Of a DNA stretch of 64,000 nt, positions 56,026 through 64,000 are shown piece by piece. The translations under genes were made by a program, and so were the position numbers. Within the stretch, counting starts at the first letter, position 1; every line of letters begins with the position of its first letter. Where the stretch lies: assembly GCF_000718135.1 (NCBI RefSeq), contig NZ_JOEM01000001.1, forward strand, positions 372,001 to 436,000. Reading direction: 5' to 3'. The stretch comes from Streptomyces cyaneofuscatus (GTDB lineage Bacteria > Actinomycetota > Actinomycetes > Streptomycetales > Streptomycetaceae). The notes under the pieces were generated by a model that saw only the letters and a program-made list of their open reading frames with translations, made no database searches and was not told the origin of the DNA.

Positions 56026-56658
56026 ATGATGCTCCCCATGACGAAGCCGCGGGGGCGTCGGAGAGCGCAATCTCCTTATCAGCCAAGGTTGTTGTACGGA
56101 TCCGGCCGGACCGCCGCCGCTCCTGCGCGGCCGCAGCCACCGCCGTACGGAGCATCCGGGCGGCCGCCCCGTCTCCCCAAGGGCACCGGGGAGACGCGCC
56201 GCTACCTGGCGGTCGGGCTCGACTGCTATCTGTGCCTGCTGGTGGTCGGCCTGCTGGTGCACTCCTGCCTGGGCCCGGCGGGCGCGGGGGCAGGCACGAC
56301 GGCCGCAGTCCTGATAGGCCACCTCACCGTGCTGTCCTTCGCCAACCAGGTACTGCTCACGATGGCGGTACGGGCGAGCGCCGGAAAGCTGATCATGGGC
56401 GTACGGGTGATCCGTCTGCCCGACGCGGGCCGCCCGGAGTTCCGCCGCCTGGTCCTGCGCTGGCTGTACGGCCTGTTCTGGCTCCCCCTCCAGCCCTGGC
56501 ACCACCTCCGCCGGGGAGCCACCGCCGAGCCACCGCCCCGCGAACGCCTGGGCGGCGGCCCCCCGGCCGCCCCGCACACGGACCTGGCGGGGGTCCGCCA
56601 GGTCCACCGCAGCGACCTGCGGTACTACCGGAAGGCGGTGGAGGGGCGGGCGGGGTGA
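56026..56658 (+). CDS. RDD-family membrane protein
   Basis: 210 aa. Pro/Arg-rich cytoplasmic N-terminus (about 1-55), then an RDD-like membrane unit: RRYLAVGLDCYLCLLVVGLLV, a second helix near FANQVLLTMAV and ASAGKLIMGVRVIRLPDAGRPEFRRLVLRWLYGLFW. Function of RDD proteins is unclear (transport in some). Start at 56026, or ATG at 56038; no SD stands out. Confidence 0.8.
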   Translation: MMLPMTKPRGRRRAQSPYQPRLLYGSGRTAAAPARPQPPPYGASGRPPRLPKGTGETRRYLAVGLDCYLCLLVVGLLVHSCLGPAGAGAGTTAAVLIGHLTVLSFANQVLLTMAVRASAGKLIMGVRVIRLPDAGRPEFRRLVLRWLYGLFWLPLQPWHHLRRGATAEPPPRERLGGGPPAAPHTDLAGVRQVHRSDLRYYRKAVEGRAG

Positions 56659-56679
56659 AACGGCCCACGCCCACGGGAG

Positions 56680-57039
56680 TCATCCCGCCGCCCGCTCCCC
56701 CGCCACCCGCATCGCCGCAGCCGTGGCCGACGCGTCGTACTCCGGCCCGACGCCCGGGACGATCACCACGTCACCGTCGATGTGCCGGGTGCGCAGGGGC
56801 AGGATCTCCTGGTAGGCGGGGGACGCGTACCAGGCGCGGATCTCCTCGGTGCCGGGGAAAACGATGACGACCAGCGCCCCGGGCCACTCCCCCTCCACCA
56901 CCTCCACCTCGGCCCCATGCACCAGGAAGCGGCCTCCGTAGGGCTCCATGGTGGCCTGGATGCGCTCGATGTAGCTCAGCACCTCGTCCGGGACGGGGCC
57001 GTCGGCGGGACGCAGGTGGGCAAGGGCGTACGCGGTCAT
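56680..57039 (-). CDS. DUF1330 protein
   Basis: 119 aa, dimeric alpha/beta-barrel (ferredoxin-like) fold: ALAHLRPADGPVPDEVLSYI, PGALVVIVFPGTEEIRAWYASPAYQEILPLR. Matches DUF1330; function unknown. ATG at 57039 with GGAGG upstream. Convergent with the RDD gene. Confidence 0.88.
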   Translation of the reverse strand: MTAYALAHLRPADGPVPDEVLSYIERIQATMEPYGGRFLVHGAEVEVVEGEWPGALVVIVFPGTEEIRAWYASPAYQEILPLRTRHIDGDVVIVPGVGPEYDASATAAAMRVAGERAAG

Positions 57040-57188
57040 GGTCCGGTCCTCCGGGGTGCGGCGTGGCATGGTCCTTCGGTACGCCTCCGATGCTGCCGGG
57101 CGGGGCGGAGGGCGTCGATTACCCCGGAGGTCATGACGGCGGGCCGTACGGTGAAACGCCCGGCCGCGACAACTGGCACGGTGGCGCG

Positions 57189-57704
57189 ATGGTGCACGTG
57201 CGGGAGATGAATGCGGACGACATCGAGGCCGTTTCGACGATCCGAGTCCGAGGATGGCAGGCGGCGTACGCCGGCATCGTTCCCCAGACGTATTTGGACG
57301 CCATGACAGTGGAAGGTGATGCCGGCCAACGGCGGCAGTGGTTCTCTCGGCCCGGACGAAAGTCACGAGATCTTGTGGCGCTCGGTGACCGTGGCCTGGT
57401 GGGGTGGATCTGCTTCGGGCCGTGCCGAAGTGAGATACCCGGTCCGGGACGGGTCGGTGAGGTCTACGCCCTCTACGTCTCACCGGATCTGATCGGCCAG
57501 GGCATCGGCCGGATCCTCCTGGGTGAGGCTCATTCCCAAATGAAGGGCCAGGGTTTCGAGGCGTCAGCCTTGTGGGTTCTCTGTGACAACCAACGAGCCC
57601 AGCGCTTCTACGAGCGGGCCGGCTACCAGGCTGACGGCGCGGCTCAGGACGACGTCTACGACGGGATCACGCTCACTGAGCTCCGCTACCAGCGCGTGCT
57701 TTGA
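57189..57704 (+). CDS. GNAT-family N-acetyltransferase
   Basis: 171 aa. GNAT core: VHVREMNADDIEAVSTIRVRG, acetyl-CoA motif A LYVSPDLIGQGIGRILLGEA, motif B RAQRFYERAGYQADG. Substrate unknown. Codon use looks less GC-biased than its neighbours (CAAATG, TTTCGAG, CAACAA-type triplets), so recent acquisition is possible. ATG at 57189; GTG at 57192 is an alternative. Confidence 0.9.
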   Translation: MVHVREMNADDIEAVSTIRVRGWQAAYAGIVPQTYLDAMTVEGDAGQRRQWFSRPGRKSRDLVALGDRGLVGWICFGPCRSEIPGPGRVGEVYALYVSPDLIGQGIGRILLGEAHSQMKGQGFEASALWVLCDNQRAQRFYERAGYQADGAAQDDVYDGITLTELRYQRVL

Positions 57705-57758
57705 GCCGAGCAATGCTGGTGGGGCTGGATGCGGCGCTGTAGAGGCCCCGCGCACGCC

Positions 57759-57802
57759 GAAGGCGGCGGCCCCCCGAGCGTTCCGGGGGGGCCGCCGCCT
57801 TC
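57759..57802. terminator. Bidirectional terminator
   Basis: Perfect 17-bp stem: GAAGGCGGCGGCCCCCC (57759-57775) with its complement (57786-57802), between the GNAT gene and the convergent L,D-transpeptidase gene. Confidence 0.85.
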
Positions 57803-57841
57803 AGGATGGGGACGGGGGTGAAGCGGGGGTCAGGGGCAGGG

Positions 57842-59095
57842 TCAGGCGGCGGAGCCGGCCTTCCACTGGGCCCAGTCCATGTTCCAGCCGTTGAGGCCGT
57901 TGTCCGGGGTGATCGTCTTGTCCGGGGAGTTCTTGACGATGACCACGTCGCCGACCATGGAGTTGTCGTAGAACCAGGCGCCGGGGGCGTTGGGGTCGTT
58001 GGCGCCCTTCACGTCGGCCAGGCCCACGCAGCCGTGGCTGGTGTTGGCCTTGCCGAAGATGCCCTTGCCCCAGTAGTTGCCGTGGATGAAGGTGCCCGAG
58101 GTGGACAGGCGCATCGCGTGCGGCACGTCCTTGATGTCGTACTCGCCCTTGCCGTCGTCATCGGTGAAGCCGACGGTGGCGCCGTTCATCCGGGTCTCCT
58201 TGTGCTTCTCGGAGATCACCATCTCACCGTTGTACGTGGGGTTCTCGGGCGCGCCCGCGGAGATCGGGATGGTCTTGATCGTCTTGCCGTCGCGGGTGAC
58301 CGTCATCATCTTGGTCTTCGCGTCGACGGTCGAGACCTGGTTGCGGCCGACCTTGAACGTCACGGTCTTCTGCTGCACACCGAAGACGCCATCGGCGCCC
58401 TCGACGCCGTCCAGCGCGAGCTTCAGGGTGACGGTGGAGCCGCCCTGCCAGTAGTCCTCCGGGCGGAAGTCCAGGCGCTGGCCGTTGAACCAGTGGCCCA
58501 CGACCTCCTGGCCGCTGCTGGAGGACACGGTGATGCCGTCCTGGACGGCCTTCTTGTCCGTGATCGGCTTGTTGAAGTTGATCGAGACGGGCATCCCGAC
58601 GCCGACGGTGGAGCCGTCCTCGGGGGTGAAGTTCCCGATGAAGCTGTTGTCGGGCGAGACGGTGGTGAAGGAGCTGTTCTCGTGGGCCTTGCGGCCCTTC
58701 GCGTCCTCCGCCGTGGCGTCGATCTTGTACGTGGTGGAGCGTTCGAGCTGTCCGGCGGGCTTCCAGCTGGAGCCGTCGGCCGCCAGCGTGCCCTCGACCG
58801 TCTTGCCGTCCGCCGTGGTCATGACGACCTCGGTCAGCTTGCCCTTGGTGACGGAGACCTGGGCGGCGTTGTTGATGCTCGCGTTGGTGGCACCGTTCTC
58901 GGGCTTGATCGCTATCTGCGCCTCGGACGCGTCCTCGGCCGCGGCCTTGTCCACCTCCTGCGCCTGCGACGACTCCGAGCTGCCGGCGCCCGCCTTCTTC
59001 TCGCCGCCGTCGTCGGTACAGGCCGAAAGCACCAGCACGCCGCCGAGCAGTGCGGACACGGCCGCGAGGCCCCTGCGCCGCTTGCTGTCCGTCAT
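57842..59095 (-). CDS. L,D-transpeptidase lipoprotein (Ig-like + YkuD)
   Basis: 417 aa. Lipoprotein signal with lipobox VLVLSAC, acidic/Ser-rich linker, two Ig-like domains (about 60-260) and a YkuD catalytic domain. The catalytic motif HGNYWGKGIFGKANTSHGC places the active-site Cys near residue 360. It forms 3-3 crosslinks in peptidoglycan outside the membrane, as in LdtMt2-type enzymes. The ATG at 59095 has GGAGAAG 8 bases upstream; ATG at 59110 is possible. Confidence 0.93.
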   Translation of the reverse strand: MTDSKRRRGLAAVSALLGGVLVLSACTDDGGEKKAGAGSSESSQAQEVDKAAAEDASEAQIAIKPENGATNASINNAAQVSVTKGKLTEVVMTTADGKTVEGTLAADGSSWKPAGQLERSTTYKIDATAEDAKGRKAHENSSFTTVSPDNSFIGNFTPEDGSTVGVGMPVSINFNKPITDKKAVQDGITVSSSSGQEVVGHWFNGQRLDFRPEDYWQGGSTVTLKLALDGVEGADGVFGVQQKTVTFKVGRNQVSTVDAKTKMMTVTRDGKTIKTIPISAGAPENPTYNGEMVISEKHKETRMNGATVGFTDDDGKGEYDIKDVPHAMRLSTSGTFIHGNYWGKGIFGKANTSHGCVGLADVKGANDPNAPGAWFYDNSMVGDVVIVKNSPDKTITPDNGLNGWNMDWAQWKAGSAA

Positions 59096-59167
59096 CACAC
59101 GCTTCTCCATCGTTGCCGATTCCCCAAAATCCCCGAACGGGGCTGCCAGACGGCGATTCCCCGTCAA

Positions 59168-59226
59168 TGTTCCAAGAACACCCGGAACGGGTGCTCCGTT
59201 CCACATCCGCCAGGGATGTGGGGAAC
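59168..59226. promoter_or_regulatory. Three successive inverted repeats in the ldt leader
   Basis: TGTTC-CAA-GAACA (59168-59180), GGAACGG-gtgct-CCGTTCC (59184-59202) and CCACATCC-gccag-GGATGTGG (59201-59221). The last two share bases and would be mutually exclusive as RNA hairpins. Could be operators or an alternate-fold leader for the L,D-transpeptidase. Confidence 0.45.
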
Positions 59227-59298
59227 ACCACTCATCGACGCGGCTGCGCCTGCGGTGGTTCCCGCTGTCGGGCCCGGATACGGAACCGCCGCACAGCA

Positions 59299-59331
59299 TG
59301 GCCCCGGTCCGCGGTGAAGCGGGGCCGGGGC
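59299..59331 (-). terminator. Likely terminator of the acidic hypothetical gene
   Basis: GGCCCCGG (59299-59306) pairs with CCGGGGCC (59324-59331), 17-base loop with further pairing possible. Confidence 0.5.
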
Positions 59332-59346
59332 CGGTGTTCTCACACG

Positions 59347-59796
59347 TCAGACCCGCTGCGCGAGGTCACCGTCCTCGCCGTCATTCCTCCCATTGTGCGC
59401 GACCGCGTCGCCGTACCCCTCCTCGTCGTCCTCGATCTCGGCCACGAACGGGCCGTCCTCGTCGTCCTCGTCGTCGTCCCAGCCCTCCGCATCGGGGTCG
59501 TACTCGACGCTCTCGCTGCTCCAGGAGGCCTGCGCGAGCTCGACCCCGGGCACCTCGCTGACCAGGTCGAACGGGTCGATCAGCGAGGCGAGGGCCTCTG
59601 CTCCGTCTGCCCGGACGGTGGCCTCGGCATGCATCCGCTCCTCGGCGGTGTCGCTCTCGGTGATACCCGATACCGGTTCCCCGTATTCGGCAGCGATGGA
59701 TTCGAGGGCGGTGCCGGTGAGGGCGTCGAGGTCGGTGACCTCCAGCACCATTTCCACCCGAACGCGAACGAACCTGGATGTCTCTTCTGTGCTCAT
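59347..59796 (-). CDS. Acidic hypothetical protein
   Basis: 149 aa. An N-terminal alpha/beta part (FVRVRVEMVLEVTDLDALTG) is followed by a strongly acidic tail (DPDAEGWDDDEDDEDG). No known domain. ATG at 59796 (MSTEETSRF); upstream in-frame starts lack support. As I recall, such proteins are conserved beside this L,D-transpeptidase in Streptomyces. Confidence 0.78.
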   Translation of the reverse strand: MSTEETSRFVRVRVEMVLEVTDLDALTGTALESIAAEYGEPVSGITESDTAEERMHAEATVRADGAEALASLIDPFDLVSEVPGVELAQASWSSESVEYDPDAEGWDDDEDDEDGPFVAEIEDDEEGYGDAVAHNGRNDGEDGDLAQRV

Positions 59797-59904
59797 ACTC
59801 CGGAGCGTATGGCCCATCCCGGCCACGACTTTCCTCCGACCCGCTGCTTTGCTTAGCATCGGCCCACGGGGCTAACTCATGGTTGTCGCAAGGGGATCGA
59901 AACT

Positions 59905-60219
59905 GTGTCCGTCACTCGTCGCACACTCCTGACCGCCACCGCCGCGGGAACGCTGCTGGCCGCTCTCTGGTTCGTCCCGTCGGCCAACGCGACCGTCGAA
60001 ACCGCCTCGCGGGGCGGCATAACCACCGCGTCCGGCCAGGGTGCGGCACCGGCCGCCGAAGAGGCCGACCCCGCGCCCCAACTGGCCGAGACCGGGCCCG
60101 GGGTGGACACCACCCCGTATCTGATCGGCGGCACAGCGCTGCTGGGCCTCGGCGCCGGCTTCGTGACCTACTCCGTACGCCGTTCCGGAGGCGGAGGCGG
60201 AGCCCGCCCGGCGCTCTGA
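59905..60219 (+). CDS. Sortase substrate mini-protein with LAETG motif
   Basis: 104 aa. Signal peptide (VTRRTLLTATAAGTLLAALW, cleavage near ANA-TV, residue about 30), short Ala/Glu-rich mature part, then LAETG, a transmembrane helix (YLIGGTALLGLGAGFVTY) and a basic RR tail. LAxTG is recognised by class E sortases in Streptomyces, so the protein should be attached to peptidoglycan. Only about 35 residues would be exposed. GTG at 59905 after AAGGGG. Confidence 0.88.
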   Translation: MSVTRRTLLTATAAGTLLAALWFVPSANATVETASRGGITTASGQGAAPAAEEADPAPQLAETGPGVDTTPYLIGGTALLGLGAGFVTYSVRRSGGGGGARPAL

Positions 60220-60239
60220 CCCCGTACCCGCATACGTAA

Positions 60240-60273
60240 AAGGGCTGCCGCACCCCCCGGTGCGGCAGCCCTT
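60240..60273. terminator. Bidirectional terminator
   Basis: AAGGGCTGCCGCACC (60240-60254) pairs with GGTGCGGCAGCCCTT (60259-60273), 4-base loop, between the LAETG gene and convergent hutH. Confidence 0.85.
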
Positions 60274-60296
60274 CGTACGCGTACGGGACCGGCCCC

Positions 60297-61847
60297 TCAG
60301 GCCAGCGGCCCCGTGACCGGCTCCACGGCCGCGATCAGACGCCCCTCCCGTACGAACGTGTCCGCGGCGGCCAGGTCCGGCGCCAGGAAGCGGTCCGGGC
60401 CCGGGCCCTCGGCGCCGGCGGCCCGCAGCGCGGCCACGGCGGCCTGCGAGGCGGGGGCCGGGGCCAGGCCCTCGGCGGCCCGGATCTCCACGGCGCGGGC
60501 CGCCGCGTACAGCTCGACGGCGACGATCCTGGCGAGGTTGTCCACGGCGGTACGGAGCTTCCGCGCGGCCGACCAGCCCATGGAGACGTGGTCCTCCTGC
60601 ATCGCGGAGGACGGGATGGAGTCGGCGGAGGCGGGGACCGCGAGCCGCTTCATCTCGCTGACCAGGGCGGCCTGGGTGTACTGGGCGATCATCAGGCCCG
60701 AGTCCACCCCTGCGTCGTCCGCGAGGAACGGCGGCAGCCCGTGCGAGCGGTTCTTGTCGAGCAGCCGGTCGGTGCGGCGCTCGCAGATCGAGCCGAGGTC
60801 GGCGGCGACGATGGCGAGGAAGTCCAGGACGTACGCGACGGGCGCGCCGTGGAAGTTGCCGTTGGACTCGACGCGGCCGTCGGGCAGGACCACCGGGTTG
60901 TCCACGGACGAGGCCAGTTCGCGGCCCGCGACCACCGCCGCGTAGTCCAGGGTGTCGCGGCCCGCGCCGTTGACCTGGGGGGCGCAGCGTACGGAGTAGG
61001 CGTCCTGCACGCGGGGCGCGTCGTCCTGGTGATGGCCCGTCAGGCCCGAACCGGCCAGCACCCGCAGCATGTTGTCCGCGCTGACGCCCTGGCCGGGGTG
61101 CGGGCGGATGGCGTGCAGCTCGGGGGCGAGGACCTTGTCCGTGCCGAGCAGCGCCTCCAGCGAGAGGGCGGCGGTGATGTCGGCGGAGGTGTAGAGGTTA
61201 CGCAGGTCGGCGAGGGCCATGACGAGCATGCCGAGCATCCCGTCCGTGCCGTTGAGGAGGGCCAGGCCCTCCTTCTCGCGCAGCTCCACCGGGGTGATCC
61301 CGTGCGCGGCGAGCAGCTCGCCCGCCGGGCGGACCGTGCCGTCGGGGCCCTCCGCGTCGCCCTCGCCCATCAGGGTGAGCGCGCAGTGGGAGAGCGGGGC
61401 GAGGTCGCCGGAGCAGCCGAGCGAGCCGTACTCGTGGACGACGGGGGTGATCCCCGCGTTGAGCACGTCCGCCATGGTCTGCGCGACCTCGGGGCGTACG
61501 CCGGTGTGGCCGGAGGCGACCGTCTTGAGCCGGAGGAACATCAGCGCGCGCACGACCTCGCGCTCCACGCGGGGGCCCATGCCCGCCGCGTGCGAGCGGA
61601 CGATGTTGCGCTGGAGCTGGGCGCGCAGCTCCGTACTGATGTGGCGGCTGGCCAGGGCGCCGAAGCCGGTGGAGACGCCGTAGACCGGCTCGGGCTTGGC
61701 GGCGAGCGCGTCCACGATGAGGCGGGAGGCGGCCAGCGCGTCCACGGCGGCGGCGGAGAGCTCCACCTGGGCGCCGTGGCGGGCCACGGCGACGACGTCC
61801 TCGGCGGTGGTTCCGGACGTCCCCACCACGACAGTGTGCATATCCAT
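60297..61847 (-). CDS. hutH: Histidine ammonia-lyase
   Basis: 516 aa. Converts histidine to urocanate, first step of histidine use. The MIO prosthetic group forms from Cys-Ser-Gly in GSLGCSGDLAPLSHC; Cys instead of Ala at this position is known for Streptomyces HutH. Other signatures: YGVSTGFGALASRH and the C-terminal QEDHVSMGWSAARKL. Start ATG at 61847 (ATG at 61841 possible); no strong SD. No other hut genes are adjacent, as is usual in Streptomyces. Confidence 0.96.
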   Translation of the reverse strand: MDMHTVVVGTSGTTAEDVVAVARHGAQVELSAAAVDALAASRLIVDALAAKPEPVYGVSTGFGALASRHISTELRAQLQRNIVRSHAAGMGPRVEREVVRALMFLRLKTVASGHTGVRPEVAQTMADVLNAGITPVVHEYGSLGCSGDLAPLSHCALTLMGEGDAEGPDGTVRPAGELLAAHGITPVELREKEGLALLNGTDGMLGMLVMALADLRNLYTSADITAALSLEALLGTDKVLAPELHAIRPHPGQGVSADNMLRVLAGSGLTGHHQDDAPRVQDAYSVRCAPQVNGAGRDTLDYAAVVAGRELASSVDNPVVLPDGRVESNGNFHGAPVAYVLDFLAIVAADLGSICERRTDRLLDKNRSHGLPPFLADDAGVDSGLMIAQYTQAALVSEMKRLAVPASADSIPSSAMQEDHVSMGWSAARKLRTAVDNLARIVAVELYAAARAVEIRAAEGLAPAPASQAAVAALRAAGAEGPGPDRFLAPDLAAADTFVREGRLIAAVEPVTGPLA

Positions 61848-61926
61848 ATTCAGCAGCGTACGGATTGAAACCCGCTATGTCACTAGTGGTTGAGCAGAGG
61901 GACCCTTACCGCTCTGCCGCCGGTGA

Positions 61927-63081
61927 TCACGGCCGGTTGCCGCGCAGCCTGCGGCGGTCGTGCGCCGACTTCGGCGGGGAGTCCGCGAGCCGGATGACCT
62001 CGCCGTCCCGCCCGGCCACCACCGGCCGCAGCGAACGGGCGGCCTTGGCCCGGTACTGGGCGGCGTCCGCCAGCCGGAACAGCCGGCGGGCCGAGCGCAC
62101 CGGGCCGATCGGGTCGCCCGTCGACGCGACCCCGCAGGCCACCCCGTTGCCCAGCTCGATCACCGCCGCCCGGTCGCAGAGCTCGGTGGCCACCCCGACC
62201 ACGTCGTCCGCCTCGGGTCCGTCCGCCACCAGGCAGAATTCGTCGCCGCCGAGCCGGGCGGCGAGCGCGTCCGGGAGCATCGCCCCGCAGAGGGAGAGCA
62301 CCGAGCCGAAACGTTCCAGCAGACGGTCGCCGACGGCGTGTCCGTGCGTGTCGTTCACCGCTTTCAGGCCGTTGAGGTCGCAGACGACGAGGCTGACGAC
62401 GACCCCGGCCGTGCGGTGCGCCTCAACCGCCTCGTCCAGGCGGATGTCGACGGCCCGGCGGTTGGCGAGGCCGGTCAGCGGGTCGGTGAAGGCCAGCTTG
62501 CGGACCTCCTCCAGCCGTTCGGTCTGGGCGATCCCGGAGGCCACGACGGCGGCGAGCACGGTGGCGAAGTTGGCGTCGTCCCGGTCGAACACCGGCTTCC
62601 CGGCCGGCCGCGCCACGTACAGCTCGCCCCAGGCCCGCCCGTGCAGCACGATCGGCGCGACCACACAGCAGCCCCGGCCGCGCCGCCGCAGCGCCGCCAC
62701 CCGCTGGTGGCAGTACGGGCGGGCGCCGCGCGCCGGGCCGCCCGCGCCGGGCAGGCCGTCGGCGGTCTCCACCCAGGCGTCGGGCTCACCGCCGCCGGCC
62801 CAGCGTTCGTGCAGGAACTCGGTGATCTCCGGGAACTCGTGGACCGGGTAGGCCTCCTCCTCGGGGAACTCCTCCTCCCCCTCGGCCCGCTGCCCCGCGT
62901 TGACCAGGACCCGCAGCCTGCCCCGGTCCCGCTCCCACACCGAGAGTGCGGCGAAGCTGCCGCCCAGCGCCTCGCAGGCCCCCAGCGCGGCCGCCCGCCA
63001 CGAATCGCGCGGCGTGTAGGCCGCGGCCATCGTCTGCGCCAGCGAAACCACGGCCCGCAGCCGAGCATCGTCTTCACCCAT
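61927..63081 (-). CDS. GAF-GGDEF diguanylate cyclase
   Basis: 384 aa, soluble. GAF-like sensory domain (about 25-185) and GGDEF domain (about 195-350) with intact active site RLGGDEFCLV and the FTDPLTGLANRRAVD start. It should synthesise c-di-GMP, which controls development through BldD in Streptomyces. No I-site RxxD is evident 5 residues before GGDEF. The position beside hutH matches a conserved Streptomyces GGDEF gene (cdgE, if memory is right). ATG at 63081; upstream 63085-63140 is unusually AT-rich, probably the promoter. Confidence 0.92.
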   Translation of the reverse strand: MGEDDARLRAVVSLAQTMAAAYTPRDSWRAAALGACEALGGSFAALSVWERDRGRLRVLVNAGQRAEGEEEFPEEEAYPVHEFPEITEFLHERWAGGGEPDAWVETADGLPGAGGPARGARPYCHQRVAALRRRGRGCCVVAPIVLHGRAWGELYVARPAGKPVFDRDDANFATVLAAVVASGIAQTERLEEVRKLAFTDPLTGLANRRAVDIRLDEAVEAHRTAGVVVSLVVCDLNGLKAVNDTHGHAVGDRLLERFGSVLSLCGAMLPDALAARLGGDEFCLVADGPEADDVVGVATELCDRAAVIELGNGVACGVASTGDPIGPVRSARRLFRLADAAQYRAKAARSLRPVVAGRDGEVIRLADSPPKSAHDRRRLRGNRP

Positions 63082-63178
63082 TTATCCAGCTTATGTAGAT
63101 TTGTTCCCTTTTGATCAGTTTGATGCGCAACTAATTTTCGGCGTCACGCGGCGGGCGCCTCACGGCATGCGGGCGTGA

Positions 63179-63991
63179 TCACTCCCCCGGCCACTGCGGG
63201 CTCCGCTTCTCGTTGAAGGCGGCCACGCCCTCCGCCCGGTCCCCGGAGAAGGCCACCGACCGCCAGGCGGCGTCCTCCACCTCCAGGCCCGCCCGCAGGT
63301 CGAGCCCGTGCCCCAGCCGGAGCGCCTTCTTGGCCGCCCGCAGCCCGACCGGCGAGTTGGCGGCCATCCGGGCACCCAGCGCGAGGGCCCCCTCCCGGTC
63401 CCGCCCCGCCTCCACCAGCTCGTCCACCAGACCCAGCTCCCGCGCCTCGGCCGCCTCCACCCGGCGCGCGGTGAAGACCAGCTCGGCGGCGCGGGCCGCC
63501 CCCACCCGGCGCGGCAGCAGCTGCGTACCGCCGCCGCCCGGGATGACGCCCACGGACACCTCGGGCAGGCCGACCACGGCGGTGGCGTCGGCCACGATCA
63601 CATCGCAGGCGAGGGCCAGCTCGAAGCCGCCGCCGAGGGCGAAGCCGTGCACGGCGGCGATCGTCGGCATCGGCAGCTCCAGGACGCCGGTGTAGGCGGC
63701 GCGGGCGGTGGGCCGCTGGCGTACCAGTTCGGCGTCCGTGAAGGAGTTCCGCTCCTTGAGGTCGGCGCCCACACAGAAGGCCCGCTCATGACTGGAGGTG
63801 AGGACGGTGACGCGGACGTCCCGGTCGGCACCGAGGGCCTCGCAGGCGGCGGCGATGGAGCGGGCCATGTCGGTGGAGACGGCGTTCATGGCCTTCGGCC
63901 GGTCGAGGACCAGCTCGGCCACATGCTCCTGGCCCGCGTGGCGCCGTACGGCGACGAACTCCCCGAACCGCTGCTCGGACGTGACGGTCAT
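63179..63991 (-). CDS. Enoyl-CoA hydratase/isomerase
   Basis: 270 aa. Crotonase fold: LVLDRPKAMNAVSTDM, oxyanion hole FCVGADLKERNSF and HGFALGGGFELALACDVIVA, catalytic Glu position in LPEVSVGVIPGGGGTQLLPRRVG. Hydrates enoyl-CoAs in fatty acid or amino acid breakdown. ATG at 63991; only 9 bases remain in the window upstream of it. Confidence 0.93.
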   Translation of the reverse strand: MTVTSEQRFGEFVAVRRHAGQEHVAELVLDRPKAMNAVSTDMARSIAAACEALGADRDVRVTVLTSSHERAFCVGADLKERNSFTDAELVRQRPTARAAYTGVLELPMPTIAAVHGFALGGGFELALACDVIVADATAVVGLPEVSVGVIPGGGGTQLLPRRVGAARAAELVFTARRVEAAEARELGLVDELVEAGRDREGALALGARMAANSPVGLRAAKKALRLGHGLDLRAGLEVEDAAWRSVAFSGDRAEGVAAFNEKRSPQWPGE

Positions 63992-64000
63992 GCCTGCACC

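Noticed and set aside
60297..61847. HutH Cys-Ser-Gly instead of Ala-Ser-Gly as a defective MIO site
   Set aside because: Streptomyces HutH is known to carry Cys at this position; the Ser that forms MIO is intact.

Overview
The window looks like a core-chromosome segment of a Streptomyces. The sequence is uniformly very GC-rich, with GC-ending codons, frequent GTG/TTG starts and GGAGG-type ribosome binding sites. It carries a mycothiol S-conjugate amidase, which is an actinobacterial marker. The neighbourhood of hutH, a GGDEF protein, an L,D-transpeptidase, gdhA, msrA, metB, ilvA, greA, mca and a GTP-dependent pckG matches, from memory, a conserved stretch of Streptomyces chromosomes. No rRNA, tRNA, CRISPR array, prophage or intact insertion sequence was recognised. 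About 61 protein genes are supported, one of them a pseudogene.

Layout. 0.2-3.5 kb: secreted GH18 chitinase behind a DasR-type operator, then an atypical Nramp-family transporter. 3.6-4.3 kb: intact Phd/YefM-type antitoxin followed by a VapC-type toxin gene broken by three small indels. 4.3-11.4 kb: a divergent catabolic cluster (GntP permease, RidA, IclR regulator and PfkB sugar-acid kinase leftward; fold-type III PLP ammonia-lyase/aldolase and N-acyl-D-amino-acid deacylase-type amidohydrolase rightward). I read this as a candidate route for N-acetyl-D-glucosaminate, the aldonic acid from oxidative chitin breakdown: deacetylation, dehydration/deamination to 2-keto-3-deoxygluconate (KDG), then phosphorylation. 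11.4-13.2 kb: siderophore-interacting reductase with a divergent TetR regulator. 13.3-20.2 kb: secreted serine protease, arylamine N-acetyltransferase, alanine-type aminotransferase, small hypothetical protein, PEP carboxykinase, PAQR/hemolysin III protein.

20.2-31.7 kb: YyaL-type thioredoxin-domain protein, Uma2 nuclease, UBP zinc-finger protein, PAS-GAF-PP2C phosphatase, CHASE3 histidine kinase, a receiver protein in frame with an HTH-like segment, and a membrane-anchored STAND NTPase with TPR repeats. 31.7-37.4 kb: small membrane protein, mca, DUF4307 protein, greA, an ABC-2 exporter and ilvA. 37.5-43.9 kb: MarR regulator and a six-gene stressosome-like operon (RsbR, RsbS, RsbT, RsbX/SpoIIE-like phosphatase, histidine kinase, receiver-PP2C fusion), with a 4-base start/stop overlap at each of its five junctions.

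44-57.7 kb: metB, hypothetical and hydrolase genes, MFS/LysR divergent pair, msrA, TetR/hydrolase divergent pair with a long palindromic operator, VOC protein, PEP-mutase-family enzyme, ClgR/PopR-like XRE regulator ending in an LAA degron-like tail, gdhA, small proteins and a GNAT acetyltransferase. 57.8-64 kb: L,D-transpeptidase lipoprotein, acidic hypothetical protein, LAETG sortase-substrate mini-protein, hutH, GAF-GGDEF diguanylate cyclase and enoyl-CoA hydratase.

Themes that link genes are chitin and amino-sugar use (chitinase, candidate N-acetylglucosaminate cluster), partner-switching stress signalling (three PP2C phosphatases, two histidine kinases) and several divergent regulator/target pairs with visible palindromic operators. 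Convergent gene ends are mostly separated by strong GC-rich hairpins without U-tracts.
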